From: Saccharospirillum sp.
GTDB taxonomy: Bacteria > Pseudomonadota > Gammaproteobacteria > Pseudomonadales > Natronospirillaceae
DNA length: 64,000 nucleotides
Direction of reading: 5' to 3'
NCBI GenBank assembly: GCA_018402545.1
Contig: JAGYIL010000002.1
Location: 372,001-436,000 of the forward strand
Position 1 is the first letter of the stretch. Every line of letters starts with the position of its first letter. Below are positions 43,534 through 52,741 of the stretch, one piece after another. Under the pieces are notes generated by a model. The model made no database searches. It saw nothing but the letters and a program-made list of their open reading frames with translations, and was not told the origin of the DNA. A program made the translations under genes and the position numbers.

Positions 43534-44232
43534 TCATCGCACCACCACCTTGTTCAGCCATTTTTTAAAGCGGTCGGTGAGAGGTTCCAGTTGTCCACCA
43601 TCGTGGATGGGGGCATTGGGTTTGGGCCGCGGCGGCAAGTAATGATTGACCGGGTTGTAACCCAGCTCGGGCATGGATTGCAGACCGTTACGTTCACGGA
43701 CCAGTACGCTGACGTTGGAATCCGGGTCGTCAAAATCCCCAAAGTGCCGTGCCCGGGTCGGGCAGGTGAGCACACAGGCAGGCTGACGTTCGGCTTCCGA
43801 CAGTTCCATGTCGTAAATGCGATCGACGCAGAGGGTGCATTTTTTCATGGTGCCGGAGGCCTGATCGAGTTCCCGGGCGCCGTAAGGGCACGCCCAGGAG
43901 CACAGGTTGCACCCCATGCATTTGTCCTGATCCACCAGTACGATGCCGTCCTCTTCACGCTTGAAGGAGGCCCCGGTGGGGCAAACGGTCACACACTCAG
44001 CCGTCTCGCAATGCATGCACGACATCGGCATGTTGACGGTCTTGTTGTTGGGGTATTCATCCACCTCGTAACTGCGCACCCGGTTAAAGGCAACGCCGTT
44101 GGGCTCCTTGCCGTAGGGATCGTAATCGGTCAGTGCCCCCAGGGTGCCCGACGTGTTCCATTGTTTGCACGATACGACGCAGGCGTGGCAGCCCACGCAG
44201 GTGTCCAGGTCGATAACCAGGCCGAGTTTCAT
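43534..44232 (-). CDS. soeB: 4Fe-4S ferredoxin subunit, SoeB-like
   Basis: 232 residues, DmsB/NrfC fold with four cysteine clusters: CVGCHACVVSCKQWN, CMHCETAECVTVCPTGASFKREEDG, CMGCNLCSWACPYGAR and CTLCVDRI with CVLTCPTRARHFGDFDD. This predicts four [4Fe-4S] centres. It relays electrons between the molybdopterin subunit and the membrane anchor. No export signal is present. Its start overlaps the soeA stop by one base (TGATG), showing translational coupling. Confidence 0.93.
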   Translation of the reverse strand: MKLGLVIDLDTCVGCHACVVSCKQWNTSGTLGALTDYDPYGKEPNGVAFNRVRSYEVDEYPNNKTVNMPMSCMHCETAECVTVCPTGASFKREEDGIVLVDQDKCMGCNLCSWACPYGARELDQASGTMKKCTLCVDRIYDMELSEAERQPACVLTCPTRARHFGDFDDPDSNVSVLVRERNGLQSMPELGYNPVNHYLPPRPKPNAPIHDGGQLEPLTDRFKKWLNKVVVR

Positions 44233-47195
44233 CAGGACCTCCTCATGATGATGTCCATCAGGGAACGCTTCAGTCGCACCGGTTCATGGGTGCTGTAACG
44301 CAACTGATCCGGGCTTGGCCGGGCACCCGGTAACGGCTGCAGGGTGTCAAACTGGGGCCAGCTGGTACCGGCTTCGTCGGCACTGGCGGGCGTGATCTTC
44401 ACCTTCAGGTCGTACCAGGCAGCCTGGCCGGTTATCGGGTCGGAATTGGTCAGGCGACGCTCGTCATCGTCGTTGCCATCCATCTTCGGCAGCAACTCGG
44501 AAATCAGGTGATTCATCAGGAAGCCCTTGCGCGCCTCGGGTGCGTCTTTGTCGAGCCCCCAGGCGCCGGACTGCTTGCCGATGGCGTTCCAGGTCCAGAC
44601 GGTGTCGGCCTGACACCCTTCCATCAGTTTAACCTGCACGCGAACACGCCCATTGTGGGATTCCACCCACACCCAGCTCTCGTCGGCAATGCCCAGGCTC
44701 TCGCCCCGTGCCCGGTTCATGAACAGAAAGTTCTGCGCCGTAATCTGACGCAGCCAGGCGTTTTGCGAATCCCAGGAGTGATACATGTGCATGGGTCGCT
44801 GGTTGATCGCGTGGAACGGATACATCTGCGGGTCGATGCGTTGCTCTTCCAGCGGCTGGTAATAGTGCGGCAGTGGGTCGAAATACTTCACAAGCCGTGC
44901 TTTGTCGATCTCGTCCGGTGGCAAGGGGCCGTCGTACAGGCCCTGCCCTGCCAGCCTGAACTTCTGCAACACCTCGGAATAAAGTTCCATGATGATGGGT
45001 GCCTCGCTGGCGTTGAAGCCGACTTCTTTGGCCCAGGCCAGGTAATCCTTGTTCACATGCCGGTAAAACCGCATGTGCTCGGGCAGGTGGTGCTGGAAAA
45101 AGCCCTGGTGTTCAATGTATTTGTCCCACTGCTTTTCGTTGGGCTCACCGCGCATCGGTTTGTCGCCTGCTTTACCGCGCCAGCCGGCCAGGAAACCAAT
45201 GCCCGGTGCTTTTTCCCAGCGGGCAATGAAGTCGGTATAGCCTTTGTACTTGGGCTTGCCGTCGTCATCCACAAACGCCGGGAAGCCCAGCCGGCCGGCC
45301 AGATCGACCATGACCTCCTGCCAGGCACGCACATCACGGTCGGGTGTGAGCACCGGCGAGCGAATGGCATCGCAGGCGGAATCCGGTTCGGAAATCGGCC
45401 GGTCGAGCATGGAGATGGTGTCGTACCGTTCCAGGTAGGTGGTATCGGGCAGCACCAGGTCGGCAAAGTTGACCGTTTCTGAATGGAAGGCGTCGACCAC
45501 CACCAGAAACGGCAGTTTGTAGTCGCCGTTGTCGTCTTTCTCGCGCAGCATGTCGCGCACCTGAGAGGTGTTCATGGTCGAATTCCAGGCCATGTTGGCC
45601 ATGAACAGAATCAGGGTGTCGATCGGGTAGGGATCGCCGTTGACGGCATTGGTGATGACCATGTGCATCAGGCCATGGTTGGCGATAGGCGCTTCCCAGG
45701 AATAGGCCTTGTCGATGCGCAGCGGCTTGCCCTGGTCGTCCACCACCAGATCTTCGGGGGCGGTCGGGAACCCCAGCGGCGGTGACTTGAGCGGTGTATT
45801 GGGTGCCATCTCTCTGGCGGGTTTCACCGGAGGTGGAATGTGGCGCGGGAAGGGTGCCTTGGCCCGATGGCCGCCGGGCACATCAATGGTGCCAAGAAAC
45901 ACCTGCAGCAGGTGCAGTGCCCGGCAGGTCTGAAAGCCATTGGAGTGGGCGGATATGCCGCGCATGGCGTGCATGGAGACGGGCCGGCCAATGAAGCGGT
46001 CGTGGTTGCGACCGGCCCAGTCGGTCCACTCGCATTCAATTTCGATGGTTTCCCTGAAGGCAACATGAGCCATTTCCAGCGCCAGGCGCTCTATGGTGTC
46101 GGCATCAAGGCCGCACACTTCAGCCGCCTTTTCCGGGGCGTAGCGTTCATCGAGATATTGTTCGGCGATGAGCGACATGACGGTTTTGGTCTGGCGGCCA
46201 TCCGGCAGGGTGTAGTCGCCAAACAGGGAAGCTTCAGCGCCCGGCATCATGCCGTTGGTTGGCGCGCCCTTACCCTGATCCCAGACCAGGGGGTTGCCGT
46301 CTGCATCGCGGGCAATCAGGCCATTGTCTGAATGGCCCGGGTGGTCGATGACCAGGAAGGGGGCGTTGGTGTACCGCCCGAGAAAGCCCCAGTCGATCAA
46401 GTCGCGCGATAACAGTACATGGCACATTGATAACGCCAGCATGGCGTCGGTACCGGGTTTGATCGGGACCCATTCATCGGCAACGGCCTGGTAGCCGGTG
46501 CGTACCGGGTTGACGGCGACGAATTTGGCGCCGCGTTTCTTGATCTTCTCGATGCCCAGTTTAATCGGGTTGGAGGCATGGTCTTCCGCCACGCCCCAGA
46601 GCATGAAGTATTTGGTGCGCTCCCAGTCCGGATCGCCAAATTCCCAGAACGACTGGCCGATGGTATAGAGCCCGGCGGCCGCCATGTTGACTGAACAAAA
46701 CCCGCCATGTGCCGCCCAGTTAATGGTGCCGAACTGCTGCGCCCAGAGGCCGGTCAGTGCTTGCATCTGGTCACGGCCGGTAAAGAACGCCAGTTTTTTC
46801 GGATCGGTCTCGCGGATGTGACGCAACCGTTCGGTCAGTAGCGCCAGAGCGTCGTCCCACTCCACCTCGACAAATTCGCCCGCACCGCGCTCGGTACCGG
46901 GTTTGCGCATCAGCGGTTTGCGCAATTTGGCGGGGGAGTTCTGCTTCATGATGCCGGCATTGCCCTTGGCGCACAGTACGCCCTGGTTCACCGGGTGGTT
47001 GGGATTGCCGCGAATAAAACGAACCTGGTTGTTCTCGACCGTGACTTCAATGCCGCAGCGGCAGGCGCACATGTAACAGGTGGTGTAATGCTTTTCCTGT
47101 TGGCTGTGGTCCTCGAACGGGGGCATGGTTTTGGCAACGGCTGCCATGGCAGTGGCAGATTCCGAGACACCGGGCCGGCTCTTGCGATTGGACAT
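44232..47195 (-). CDS. soeA: molybdopterin oxidoreductase catalytic subunit, SoeA-like sulfite dehydrogenase
   Basis: 987 residues. A [4Fe-4S] motif is at C40-x2-C43-x3-C47-x27-C75 (TTCYMCACRCGIEV to VLCAKG). Molybdopterin-binding regions follow, including FAIDxxN-like HAINQRPMHMYHSWDSQNAWLRQ and the C-terminal molydop-binding fold (ARGESLGIADESWVWVESHNG). There is no twin-arginine signal, so the enzyme should stay in the cytoplasm, as SoeABC does and unlike Tat-exported DMSO reductases. SoeABC oxidises sulfite to sulfate and feeds quinone. Calling the substrate sulfite is inference from subunit layout, cytoplasmic location, overall likeness and the adjacent SLC13 permease; polysulfide or another oxyanion is not excluded. 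Confidence 0.78.
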   Translation of the reverse strand: MSNRKSRPGVSESATAMAAVAKTMPPFEDHSQQEKHYTTCYMCACRCGIEVTVENNQVRFIRGNPNHPVNQGVLCAKGNAGIMKQNSPAKLRKPLMRKPGTERGAGEFVEVEWDDALALLTERLRHIRETDPKKLAFFTGRDQMQALTGLWAQQFGTINWAAHGGFCSVNMAAAGLYTIGQSFWEFGDPDWERTKYFMLWGVAEDHASNPIKLGIEKIKKRGAKFVAVNPVRTGYQAVADEWVPIKPGTDAMLALSMCHVLLSRDLIDWGFLGRYTNAPFLVIDHPGHSDNGLIARDADGNPLVWDQGKGAPTNGMMPGAEASLFGDYTLPDGRQTKTVMSLIAEQYLDERYAPEKAAEVCGLDADTIERLALEMAHVAFRETIEIECEWTDWAGRNHDRFIGRPVSMHAMRGISAHSNGFQTCRALHLLQVFLGTIDVPGGHRAKAPFPRHIPPPVKPAREMAPNTPLKSPPLGFPTAPEDLVVDDQGKPLRIDKAYSWEAPIANHGLMHMVITNAVNGDPYPIDTLILFMANMAWNSTMNTSQVRDMLREKDDNGDYKLPFLVVVDAFHSETVNFADLVLPDTTYLERYDTISMLDRPISEPDSACDAIRSPVLTPDRDVRAWQEVMVDLAGRLGFPAFVDDDGKPKYKGYTDFIARWEKAPGIGFLAGWRGKAGDKPMRGEPNEKQWDKYIEHQGFFQHHLPEHMRFYRHVNKDYLAWAKEVGFNASEAPIIMELYSEVLQKFRLAGQGLYDGPLPPDEIDKARLVKYFDPLPHYYQPLEEQRIDPQMYPFHAINQRPMHMYHSWDSQNAWLRQITAQNFLFMNRARGESLGIADESWVWVESHNGRVRVQVKLMEGCQADTVWTWNAIGKQSGAWGLDKDAPEARKGFLMNHLISELLPKMDGNDDDERRLTNSDPITGQAAWYDLKVKITPASADEAGTSWPQFDTLQPLPGARPSPDQLRYSTHEPVRLKRSLMDIIMRRS

Positions 47196-47475
47196 GCGGC
47201 AATCCTCCTCAGTCAGACAGCCGACTCATTAACGTACTTGTAGTAGTGCAGAGCATTAGATCCATCAGGCCTGAACTTATATTAATTTAATCTAATATTC
47301 AATTGATCAAAGTAGGCGATTTCTGTCGAACGTCAAGCCAGTCTGATGGCTGGCATCTTTCCCGTTGGTGCTTTTTAATAACGGTTTGTTCTAATATAAA
47401 AGTTATTAATTCCTTCCGGTCGTGCGATCAATTCTTACACTGAAGTGGTAATGAAATTGAGGAAGAGGACGTTCA
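47196..47475. promoter_or_regulatory. divergent AT-rich promoter region upstream of soeA
   Basis: The 280-bp gap is far more AT-rich than its surroundings (about 47270-47310 and 47380-47415). AACTTATATTA (47274-47284) and TAATATAAAAGTT (47392-47404) form a gapped inverted pair, one near each divergent start. They may be operator half-sites or merely promoter-like. No gene is visible. Confidence 0.35.
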
Positions 47476-47661
47476 ATGACAGCGCGACGGGTACAACACA
47501 GTGACTACCAGCAACTGGCCACACGCATTGCCGAATTGAGTAAAACGCTCAAGGCGATGGAGGACGAGCTGTACACCCCTTCCGAACCCTGGGTTGCCCC
47601 CTCACATGACGCGGGTAAAAACAGGGTCGAAGAGACACCGCTGGCGATCGCGGCCGGCTAG
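47476..47661 (+). CDS. small protein of unknown function divergent from soeA
   Basis: 61 residues from ATG 47476, with AGAGGA 7 nt upstream: MTARRVQHSDYQQLATRIAE then LSKTLKAMEDELYTPSEPWVAPSHDAGKNRVEETPLAIAAG. Residues 8-33 could form a short coiled coil; the rest is polar. No family was recognised. The good ribosome-binding site and the AT-rich promoter region upstream support it. Confidence 0.5.
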   Translation: MTARRVQHSDYQQLATRIAELSKTLKAMEDELYTPSEPWVAPSHDAGKNRVEETPLAIAAG

Positions 47662-47698
47662 TCCATCCAAAGCGCTATTTCCTCCTTCCCCGTTCAGG

Positions 47699-48562
47699 TC
47701 AATCGCGGCCATGCTCGCCGCTGTAACCGCTCACTGCAGCGGGCTCCCAGCCATCCAGAGCGGCAGCCTCAGGCCGGTACACTTCCACAATCAACGGATA
47801 ACAGCGTGCTGCATTACTGGAGTGGCTGGCGCTGCAGTCGCCGCCCGGGCAGGCTGATAACGCGCCGAGCAGGTCAATTTCCGCAAAGAATTCCAGATAG
47901 TCGCCCGGGCGAACCGGGCTGGCTTTCATAAAGTACTGATGGGAATCCCGGGTGAAGCCGGTGCACATGAAGACATTGAGTACATCGTGGACGTAATGTT
48001 CAGCTTCGACCAGCGGCAGACCTTGATGCTGAGCCAGGGCACGCGTGAGATTCGAATGGCAACAATAGTGGTAGTGCTCGTTGCTGAGCAGATGGCTGGT
48101 GTAAGGGTCGCACCGGGTGCCAATCACATCGTGCACGCTGGCGCCATCGTCATCCCACCCATACCAGTCGAGTGTGTCGGCGGTGATGGTGGCCATCGGC
48201 CTCAGGTAGGGGAAGCTGCTCCACAGGCGGTCGCCGGTGCTCAGGTGGGTGCCGTGCAGGGCGCGTGTTTTGCCGCTGTAAAAGCGTTCCGCCAGTTGGT
48301 GCTGGCTCCACAGATTCAGGTCGCCGACCTGGGCGCCTTCGGTGCTGATGATGCGGAAGAAGTGCCCGGCGGGAACCTGAAAGGTGGCGGCATCGCGGGG
48401 GTTTACCGTTACCCGGTCGGTTCGGGTCATGGTGGCGCGGGCCTTGGCATACCAGTCGGCATCGTATGCTGGTAGCTGATTGTGCGGGTAAGCAATGACC
48501 GGCCGGGCGGCCCGGCGTGTGGCAGCGTCTTTCGGTTCCGGGTGTTCAGCGCGCAATTTCAT
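47699..48562 (-). CDS. urea carboxylase-associated family protein (DUF1989)
   Basis: 287 residues: RVTVNPRDAATFQVPAGHFFRIISTEGAQVGDLNLWSQHQLAERFYSGKTRALHGTHLSTGDRLWSSFPYLRPMATITADTLDWYGW, GTRCDPYTSHLL, NVFMCTGFTRDSHQYFMKASPVRPGDYLEFFAEIDLLGALSACPGGDC. This is the DUF1989 fold found in urea carboxylase-associated proteins 1 and 2. The cysteines in SACPGGDC and the TRC motif are conserved. It stands alone, with no urea carboxylase or allophanate hydrolase gene nearby, and may relate to guanidine or aminomethyl compound metabolism. Confidence 0.88.
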   Translation of the reverse strand: MKLRAEHPEPKDAATRRAARPVIAYPHNQLPAYDADWYAKARATMTRTDRVTVNPRDAATFQVPAGHFFRIISTEGAQVGDLNLWSQHQLAERFYSGKTRALHGTHLSTGDRLWSSFPYLRPMATITADTLDWYGWDDDGASVHDVIGTRCDPYTSHLLSNEHYHYCCHSNLTRALAQHQGLPLVEAEHYVHDVLNVFMCTGFTRDSHQYFMKASPVRPGDYLEFFAEIDLLGALSACPGGDCSASHSSNAARCYPLIVEVYRPEAAALDGWEPAAVSGYSGEHGRD

Positions 48563-48731
48563 ACCGATGGCGTCTCCTGAGTGGGTCTGGTTGTGCCCTG
48601 AGTCTCGTAGTTAGACTGAGTGATACAGGCACTGCTGGCAAGAATCGACGATGCGTAAAGCAGCTGACAGGTCGTTCAACTGACACTGAAGTCACGGTAA
48701 ACTGCCGGTTTGCGGTGCTTAAACCCAAAGG

Positions 48732-49349
48732 ATGCGCCCCACAGGACGAAGTGACCCCCCAATTGTGAACAAAGAATCCGATGTTATTGTCAATCGCAGC
48801 TGGCTTGTCGGCTGGGGTGCCATCGTAGCGTTGTCGCTGTCGGTGTATTTTCTGAACCCGGAGTGGTTCGATCCGAGAACGCTGCGTCAGTTTTTTAACG
48901 ATAACCTGACCGTTAGTCTGTTGCTGTATTTCGTTGTTTCCACACTCAGGGGTTTCACGCTCATTCCCTCTACGCCGTTTGTATTGGCCGGGGTTCTGGT
49001 GTTTCCGCCCCTGCCTCTGTTTCTGGTCAATCAGGTGGCGGTTTATACGTCCTCGGCCATTGTGTACCTAATGGCACAGCAGGTCCGCTTCGACCAGTAT
49101 TTCCACGAACGATACCCCCGCCAGGTTGAGCGTCTGACCCGGTTACTCCACAAACGCGAGCTCGTTGTCATCAGCATTTGGGGGTTTGCCCCCTTCGTGC
49201 CCACCGACATGATCGTCTATGTGTGCAGTATTCTTCGCATCAAATTATGGAAAACCCTGCTCGGTGCCTCTATCGGTGAAGGCGTTATTTGCGCGATCTA
49301 TATTTTTGGCGGATCGCATGGGTTGGGCCTGCTGCTGGGCCCGGTTTAA
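48732..49349 (+). CDS. VTT/DedA-like (TVP38/TMEM64) membrane protein
   Basis: 205 residues from ATG 48732; the start is uncertain because AAAGG lies directly against the ATG and GTG 48765 is possible. About six hydrophobic segments, with the VTT-domain pattern LLLYFVVSTLRGFTLIPSTPFVLAGVLVFPPLPLFLVNQVAVYTSSAIVYLMA and ISIWGFAPFVPTDMIVYVCSILRIKLWKTLLGASIGEG. Relatives include lipid scramblase-like DedA proteins. The exact role is unknown. It is convergent with and overlaps the next gene by 4 bp. Confidence 0.82.
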   Translation: MRPTGRSDPPIVNKESDVIVNRSWLVGWGAIVALSLSVYFLNPEWFDPRTLRQFFNDNLTVSLLLYFVVSTLRGFTLIPSTPFVLAGVLVFPPLPLFLVNQVAVYTSSAIVYLMAQQVRFDQYFHERYPRQVERLTRLLHKRELVVISIWGFAPFVPTDMIVYVCSILRIKLWKTLLGASIGEGVICAIYIFGGSHGLGLLLGPV

Positions 49350-49585
49350 TCGGGCGTTTTCGAGGCCCAAATGGCCAGACGATGGCGCATGGCCTGTTGC
49401 GATATCTGGTCATTTGGCAGTGGCTGAATCACCTTGTCGTGCACCAGCAAGCGATAGATGTACTCAATTTTCGCTTCGGCAGAATCCGTGGGTTCAAACT
49501 CGACCACGCCTCTGGCCTCACCGTATGCCTTGCCCATGGCAATGGCTTTTTTGACCAGTTCTTTTTCATTCTTGAGTTTTTTCAT
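49346..49585 (-). CDS. DUF5062-like small protein
   Basis: 79 residues: MKKLKNEKELVKKAIAMGKAYGEARGVVEFEPTDSAEAKIEYIYRLLVHDKVIQPLPNDQISQQAMRHRLAIWA. The FEPTDS, IYRLLVHDKVIQPLP and KHRLAIW-like elements match what I recall of DUF5062 of Vibrio and relatives. It is cytoplasmic, mostly helical and of unknown function. The 3' end overlaps the VTT gene by 4 bp. Confidence 0.75.
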   Translation of the reverse strand: MKKLKNEKELVKKAIAMGKAYGEARGVVEFEPTDSAEAKIEYIYRLLVHDKVIQPLPNDQISQQAMRHRLAIWASKTPD

Positions 49586-49788
49586 GCCGGTGTTCCCCGT
49601 TAGTGTTTAGAGCAAACGTTGAAACGTTGGTGGGCGAGCCCATAACACAGCCTGCAGGCGGTGCTTGAACCGCGATTGAGCGGGCCTGGTATCAGTGTAA
49701 ACCAGGGTCGGCTCTTGAGGCGTTTCATTTGCAGGGTGACCTGCCATACTGGGTTTGTCGCCCGTATCAGTGGAAAGGCAAGACGTTT

Positions 49789-50997
49789 ATGTCATCGGAA
49801 CCCCGGGGTAAAAACTGGAAACGCATCGTCAATGCGGTGCTGTCGCCAGAACCGGATATTGAAGCCGCCGTGTCGCCGCAGGTGAAGGGCGAGGCGCCGG
49901 TGCTCTGGCTGCTGGGCAAGGTGCAATCGGGCAAGACCTCGATTGTTCATGCCATTACCCGCCACCCCGAAGCCGAGATTGGCGCAGGCTTCAAGCCCTG
50001 CACCCGCCACGCCCGGCTATTTGATTTCCCGCCGGAGTTGCCGCTGGTTCGCTTCATCGACACCCGTGGCCTGGGTGAAGTCGATTATGCGCCGGAAGAC
50101 GATCTGACCGAACAGGAACACCAGGCCGATGCACTGATCGTGGTGGCCCGCGCAATGGACCCGCAGCAAGATGACGTCTTTGCCCAGGTGCAGCGCATTC
50201 GCAAACGCCACCCCGGTTGGCCGGTCGTGCTGGTGCAGACCCGGCTGCACGATGGCTACCCGGACGACCGGGATCACCCCGACTACGCTGAACTGCAACG
50301 CGACACCGGCCTGACCGACCTGCAACGCGCACTGATGACCCAGGCGGCCAGGCTGGAAACGCTTCCGGGCCCGGGGCCCGTGCATGCCGTGGCGGTGGAT
50401 CTGACCCGCCCCGAGGATGGTTTTACTAACCCGGATTATGGCCTGGACGCCCTGCTGGCCGTGCTGGACCAGGTGCTGGATGCCACCCAGAGTGAACAGC
50501 TGCGCAGCCTGCAACTGACTGATGCTGATGCCCGGCTGCAACAATTGCATCCACATCTGGTGGGCTATGCCACCGCCGCTGGCCTGACCGACCTGATCCC
50601 GCTCGCGGGTTTTGTAACGGTGCCGACCTTGCAGGGCAAGATGCTGCATTCCATTGGTCGTATCTACGGGCTCGACTGGGACCGGCGCAGTCTGGCCGAG
50701 TTCGGCACCTCGCTGGGCTCCGGCACGCTGGTCGGTATTGGGGCCAGTTTTGCGGCGCGTCAGCTGGGCAAGCTGGTCCCGGTGTACGGACAATCGGTCG
50801 GCGCTGTGGCCGCAGGTACTGCCAGTGCGGCGGTCACTTATGCGCTGGGTAGGGCGGCCTGTTATTACCTGAACCAGTCGGCGCAGGGCAAGGCGGACCC
50901 CAAAGGTGTTGCCAACGCCTACCGCGGCTCGCTGCAAGAGGCTTACCAAATGTTTCACGACCGCATGCGCAGGGAGCACCATGACCGCGACGATTAA
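49789..50997 (+). CDS. Era/YcjX-like GTPase with DUF697-type C-terminus
   Basis: 402 residues from ATG 49789; an in-frame start at 49729 is less likely. G1 is LLGKVQSGKTSIVHAITRH, G3 is FIDTRGLGEVD and the G4 position reads VLVQTRLHDGYP rather than NKxD, so base specificity may be altered. Residues ~255-385 form a hydrophobic domain of the DUF697/YcjF type (AAGLTDLIPLAGFVTVPTLQGKMLHSIGRIYGL, GASFAARQLGKLVPVYGQSVGAVAAGTASAAVTYALG) that probably inserts in or lies on the membrane. The next GTPase gene starts 17 bp before its end. No function is known. Confidence 0.82.
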   Translation: MSSEPRGKNWKRIVNAVLSPEPDIEAAVSPQVKGEAPVLWLLGKVQSGKTSIVHAITRHPEAEIGAGFKPCTRHARLFDFPPELPLVRFIDTRGLGEVDYAPEDDLTEQEHQADALIVVARAMDPQQDDVFAQVQRIRKRHPGWPVVLVQTRLHDGYPDDRDHPDYAELQRDTGLTDLQRALMTQAARLETLPGPGPVHAVAVDLTRPEDGFTNPDYGLDALLAVLDQVLDATQSEQLRSLQLTDADARLQQLHPHLVGYATAAGLTDLIPLAGFVTVPTLQGKMLHSIGRIYGLDWDRRSLAEFGTSLGSGTLVGIGASFAARQLGKLVPVYGQSVGAVAAGTASAAVTYALGRAACYYLNQSAQGKADPKGVANAYRGSLQEAYQMFHDRMRREHHDRDD

Positions 50998-52516
50998 ACG
51001 CCGCTGGCGCGGGCCCATCATCATTGTGATCGGCCTGGTGCTGGTGTTGATGGTCCTGCCGCTGTTGCTGCTGATCCCCCTGGGCGGGCTCTGGCTGTGG
51101 CAGCAAGGCTGGCTGTTACTGTGGTTGTTGGGTACCGCAATTCTGACCGGCGGCGGCTACTTGCTGGTGCATCTGCTGCAACGTCGCCTGATCGGCAGTA
51201 TCGAGACGCCGGCCGAGACCGCCGCGCCGGTTTCGCCGCCAGAACCAGACTGGTCGGCTCAGGACCTGGCGGCCTGGACCGAAGTGCAGCAACTGGCCCG
51301 GGATACCGACAAAATCATACTGGGTAGTCAGACGCTGCTGCTGGAACGCGCACGCGTTGTCATTGAACACGTCGCCCGCCACTATTATCCGGATCACAAA
51401 GACCCGGTCTGGAATTTCACGCTGCCTGAGGCATTGTTGCTCAGCGAACGGGTCAGCCTGAGGCTGCGGCTGGTGCTGGGTGAACATGTGCCGGGGTCCA
51501 GTCACTTTCAGGTAGGGCAGGTGATGCGGCTCTGGCACCTGGGCAGCTCCAGTCAGCCCTATTACAAAGGCGCCAAAACCCTGTTCCGGCTGGTGCGGGC
51601 GGTGAACCCGATGTCGGCAGTGCTGGCGGAAGTCCGGGAGCGCCTGCTGAACGTCGCGTTCGACCGAACCAGTGACTATTTGCAGCAAAAAGGCGCCCGC
51701 ATCTGGGTCGAGGAAGTAGGCCGGGCGGCCATAGACCTGTATTCCGGGCGCCTGCAGGCCGATGCCGGCCAGATGGCAAAACTGGCCGAGCACGAGCAAA
51801 CCACGCGCCCACCGCCGGGGCCCGTTCAGGTGCTGGTCGCAGGCCAGCTCAAGGTGGGCAAATCGAGCCTGGTCAATGCCCTGCTGAACGACACTCAGAG
51901 CGCGGTCGATGTACTGCCAATGACGGCCCGTGCCGAGCGCTATCAATTGAGTGATGAGGCGGGCGAGCCGCTGGCGGTTCTGATTGATACTCCGGGGGTG
52001 GCTCAGCAATTGAGCGAGGAAGCATGGGGCGCTCAGTTGGAGTCGGTCGACTGCATTCTGTGGGTGGTGTCTGCCCACCGGGCCGACCGCGCGCTGGACC
52101 GGCAAGCGCTGGATGCCATTCGTGCCTGGTTCCGCGACAACCCGACCCGGCGGCAGCCGCCGATACTCGGGGTTGTCAGCCACATAGATCGCCTGTCACC
52201 TGCCCGGGAATGGTCGCCGCCCTATGATCTGACCGAACCGAAAACGCCCAAGGCTGTTGCTATTGGCGAGTCGCTGCAGCACATCGCAACGGATCTTGCC
52301 CTGCCAGCGGCCGATCTCGTACCGGTGCGGCTTGACCAAGGCGCCGACGGCTACAACATCGATCTGCTCTGGAGCGCCGTTTATGAACGCCTGGAGCAAG
52401 CGAAACACGGCCGGGCCCAGCGGCTGAACCGGCTGGGGCGCAGGCGGGACTGGAAAAGTGTGATTCGCCAGGCACGCGGCGCAGGCCGCCTGATTCGGCA
52501 GGGGTTTAAACGCTGA
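50981..52516 (+). CDS. membrane-anchored GTPase of the dynamin-like/YfjP type
   Basis: 511 residues from ATG 50981 with GGGAG 6 nt upstream. Two N-terminal helices (IIIVIGLVLVLMVLPLLLLIPLG, GWLLLWLLGTAILTGGGYLLV) form a hairpin anchor. A ~200-residue helical segment (ERARVVIEHVARHYYP) precedes the GTPase domain: G1 VLVAGQLKVGKSSLVNALL, G3 VLIDTPGV and G4 position LGVVSHIDRLS (SHID). The overlap with the preceding GTPase implies coupled expression and likely partnership. It may act in membrane organisation by analogy with dynamin-like pairs, but this is inference. Confidence 0.82.
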   Translation: MTATIKRRWRGPIIIVIGLVLVLMVLPLLLLIPLGGLWLWQQGWLLLWLLGTAILTGGGYLLVHLLQRRLIGSIETPAETAAPVSPPEPDWSAQDLAAWTEVQQLARDTDKIILGSQTLLLERARVVIEHVARHYYPDHKDPVWNFTLPEALLLSERVSLRLRLVLGEHVPGSSHFQVGQVMRLWHLGSSSQPYYKGAKTLFRLVRAVNPMSAVLAEVRERLLNVAFDRTSDYLQQKGARIWVEEVGRAAIDLYSGRLQADAGQMAKLAEHEQTTRPPPGPVQVLVAGQLKVGKSSLVNALLNDTQSAVDVLPMTARAERYQLSDEAGEPLAVLIDTPGVAQQLSEEAWGAQLESVDCILWVVSAHRADRALDRQALDAIRAWFRDNPTRRQPPILGVVSHIDRLSPAREWSPPYDLTEPKTPKAVAIGESLQHIATDLALPAADLVPVRLDQGADGYNIDLLWSAVYERLEQAKHGRAQRLNRLGRRRDWKSVIRQARGAGRLIRQGFKR

Positions 52517-52594
52517 TTTTATAGTTGCTCAGGGTTAGGATTGCTCTCGGCATACCCGGTATCCTGTGCGGGCCAAAACCATTTAGGTGAACCA

Positions 52595-52610
52595 AACTTC
52601 GAAACTTGAG
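52595..52610. repeat. solitary outermost-arm remnant of the three-way-junction family
   Basis: AACTTCGAAACTTGAG is the right outermost arm seen in copies 2 and 3, but no partner arm or core is recognisable nearby (gap 52517-52741). It may mark a decayed or excised copy, and the match is short. Confidence 0.35.
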
Positions 52611-52741
52611 CGGTTAAACGATCGCACCTGAACCAACGCACAGTTTGGACCTTTTCCGCTTGCGCAAAACGCCGACCTGGCTAATTCTGGAGCTCTGGTG
52701 GCACCCGGCCACCTTTGCTGCTTACAGGGCTCGGTTCAATC

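Noticed and set aside
50906-50980. Longer start for the membrane-anchored GTPase at 50906.
   Set aside because: The extra residues are an out-of-frame reading of the preceding GTPase gene, while ATG 50981 has a proper ribosome-binding site.
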